Shown here: positions 62,159 to 64,000 of the stretch, one piece after another
Numbering within the stretch: position 1 is the stretch's first letter
How the letters are laid out: each line of letters begins with the position of its first letter
Source: Ctenosaura bakeri
Lineage: Eukaryota; Chordata; Lepidosauria; Squamata; Iguanidae
Assembly: GCA_948474755.1 (NCBI GenBank)
Contig: CAOLHI010000564.1
Location: 62,001 to 126,000 of the forward strand
Direction of reading: 5' to 3'
DNA length: 64,000 bases
Translations under genes and position numbers: made by a program
Notes under the pieces: model-generated
Told to the model about the DNA's origin: nothing
The model's input: only the letters and a program-made list of their open reading frames with translations
Databases searched by the model: none

Positions 62159-63270
62159 CTGATAGTACTCTCCCACTGTCTGAAGTATAACCTCCTATCA
62201 TGGCCAAGAATCATCCACCATTACCCTGCAGTGCATTTCTTCTATGCTTACAGGGCTTCTCCCAAGGCTATCTCTACTGTTAAGCACAGTGAGGCAGACA
62301 CTTCAGCTCGCAGATGGTGGTAAATAGCTCTCCATTTGATCATTCCTTCTGAGACCCCTTTGCCCATCCTCTTCTTAGAGAACAAAGCTACGTGTACCAT
62401 ACATCTCTAAAGTTTCTGCTGTGGTGCAGCATGGATTCACCAGTATCACCAGTATGGAAGTAAAGGGTGCATTGTCATCCTATTCTCTGCCTCAGGCAGC
62501 AAAATGTCTTGGGCCAGGCCTGGCACCTGCACAGTGTTGGACAAGAGAAAAGGTTCACTCTTAAATTCAGGTTGCTCTAAAATGAACATGTATGCAGCCA
62601 TGGCAGAATAAGGGACTGGATCTTAATGCCCCAGCTTCAACATTAGGAGCTGAATCAACATTTATTAGCTTTGTGTTTTAATGTGAGATTATCCAATTCA
62701 TACCACACAGAATCAAACACAAATTGGAACACAATTTACTGATGGAGGTCTTTACATTTCCAAGATGATAGTGATGGTGATACATTTAAAAATGCTGACA
62801 AATGCTTCAGTGCAGTTGATATATACAAAAATGATGAACATATACACAACAATGTACACATTTTGAAAAATGTGAATGAAATAGGTATAAAAATCTACTA
62901 CATGAAAATTTGATTGATTGATTGATTGATTGATTGGAGGGAAAGAGGAGGAGGGAGATGCAATTAGTCTGGAAGGAGGATGGAATAAACCTCAGCCATC
63001 CTTCACCTTACTCCATGGCAAGTCACTATTTATAGAGTACTAGTGTATATACCCAGCATTGCCCAGGATTATTTTCTCATAGGTAATACTTGTTAGAAAG
63101 ATTTGAGATCCTGTGTCTCTAATTCCCCAAACTGTCTTGTCCAGTACCTGTAACTTTTTCCCATATTCCTCAATCCAATCTGTATTCAGAGTTGTTAACA
63201 TACAGAGGTTGGGTTCCTGAGGGAATACACTGCCCTTCTCCTTGCTGCTAGACCTCATCTCCATAGCAAC
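62158..63270. other. Unannotated intergenic DNA
   Basis: No repeat family or exon recognised; (GATT)n at 62911-62936 is the only simple repeat. Confidence 0.5.
62911..62936. repeat. (GATT)n microsatellite
   Basis: Six to seven GATT units. Confidence 0.92.
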
Positions 63271-63272
63271 CA

Positions 63273-63348
63273 ACCAGGCCAAAGAGCTCTCTGGCTGAGA
63301 ATTCTAAGGCCCTTCCCTAAACTGCAAACCTCAGGATTCCACAGAATC
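63273..63348. mobile_element. MITE family A fragment (copy 9)
   Basis: 'aggccaaagagctctctggctgagaattctaaggcccttccctaaactgcaaacctcaggattccacagaat' is the centre of family A without either terminus. Confidence 0.8.
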
Positions 63349-64000
63349 TTCTCAGGCAGCCAATCATATGAGGTCTTCTCTGCCTGACACAGACAAACAA
63401 ACTTTGACTTTTATATAGTAGATATATTTGTCCATCTATTCATTGTGCCTTTAAATAATAATAACAATACTCTGGTCAGTATATAATAGATTTAAAACAC
63501 AAAACTGGGTTGTTCTGACTTTAAACTGCTCATTTTATCCTTTGGAACAGCTTTGCAAAAAGAAACAAAATGAAAGCTAATGAACTAGGATAATTGGCTT
63601 GTTTCTCCATTGGAATAACTGAAAATTATTATGGTACCACTAGTTGCACTGTATGAAGATATTTAACTTCTGAAACATCTCTTTGATTAACAGAACACAT
63701 ATTAAAATTAATTGGGCTAGAAGGTATGGCCTTCACGCCAACCTAGCAGCATATCCAGAAACATCAAGCCTTAAGGATGTGGTTTATAAGGCTCTAACCT
63801 ACTAGGTTTCTTCATCTCCATTTTGATTTGATTAACAAGGAGCAAGTATGCAAGAAAGCAAGGTTGATTGTCAAGAAGGGTTGAAAACTTGGCCTTCGCT
63901 TTCTTGGAAAGACTTTGTGATTATCCTGAGAAAGCTCAGGAAAATGGAGCCTGACATCAGTACCCGGAAAGATCCTGGAGCAGATCATTAAGCAGTCAAT
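63349..64000. other. Unannotated intergenic DNA
   Basis: No recognised repeat or exon up to the window end. Confidence 0.5.

Overview
The window looks like nuclear DNA from a squamate reptile, most likely a lizard. No host gene can be supported in it. The evidence for the lineage is the mixture of repeats: CR1, L2 and L1 LINEs side by side, SINEs derived from 5S rRNA, a tRNA-derived SINE with the ACTTGAAGGCA/CAACAAC tail, and many short palindromic DNA transposons that share GGCCATTTCC-type ends. The lineage call is an inference from remembered repeat families; no search was run. There is no bacterial, phage or organellar gene content. Nearly all open frames are chance, low complexity, or relics of transposable elements.

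Layout. From 1 to 20 kb there is intergenic sequence with scattered MITEs, two related copies of an unclassified repeat (7.6-8.5 kb and 15.5-16.8 kb), a solo LTR with a perfect target duplication (7737-8279), an LTR nested in a GC-rich MITE (10.54-11.6 kb), and a young CR1 3' end (16961-17625). From 20 to 36 kb the sequence is AT-rich and repeat-poor, with a hAT element, a few SINEs and an L2 relic at 31.5-32.8 kb. It also holds stretches that look more like constrained noncoding DNA than like repeats. From 36 to 43 kb there are old CR1, MITEs and a TIR element with GAATC-rich ends. From 43.7 to 49 kb there is an LTR followed by one almost full-length but internally deleted CR1 on the minus strand, itself broken by a second copy of the same LTR and by another insertion. 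From 51.9 to 58 kb lies one plus-strand L1 carrying a CR1 tail, a minisatellite-cored TIR element that holds another CR1, a GC-rich MITE, and a second MITE that contains an LTR. From 58.1 to 61.1 kb there are an antisense L1 with a 14-bp target duplication, a TA-flanked element and a second minisatellite-cored TIR element.

How the pieces relate. Four non-autonomous DNA element families (called A, B, C and D here) have unrelated interiors but nearly the same ends, and A, B and C copies sit between 3-bp duplications (TTA, ATA, TTT). This fits mobilisation of all four by one PIF/Harbinger-type transposase, which is not encoded in the window. Several nested insertions can be dated relative to each other because the empty site can be read from a sister copy. 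I found no new molecular system. The best leads are the shared-end MITE group, the TIR elements with a minisatellite core, the composite MITE insertion and the GAATC-ended element.
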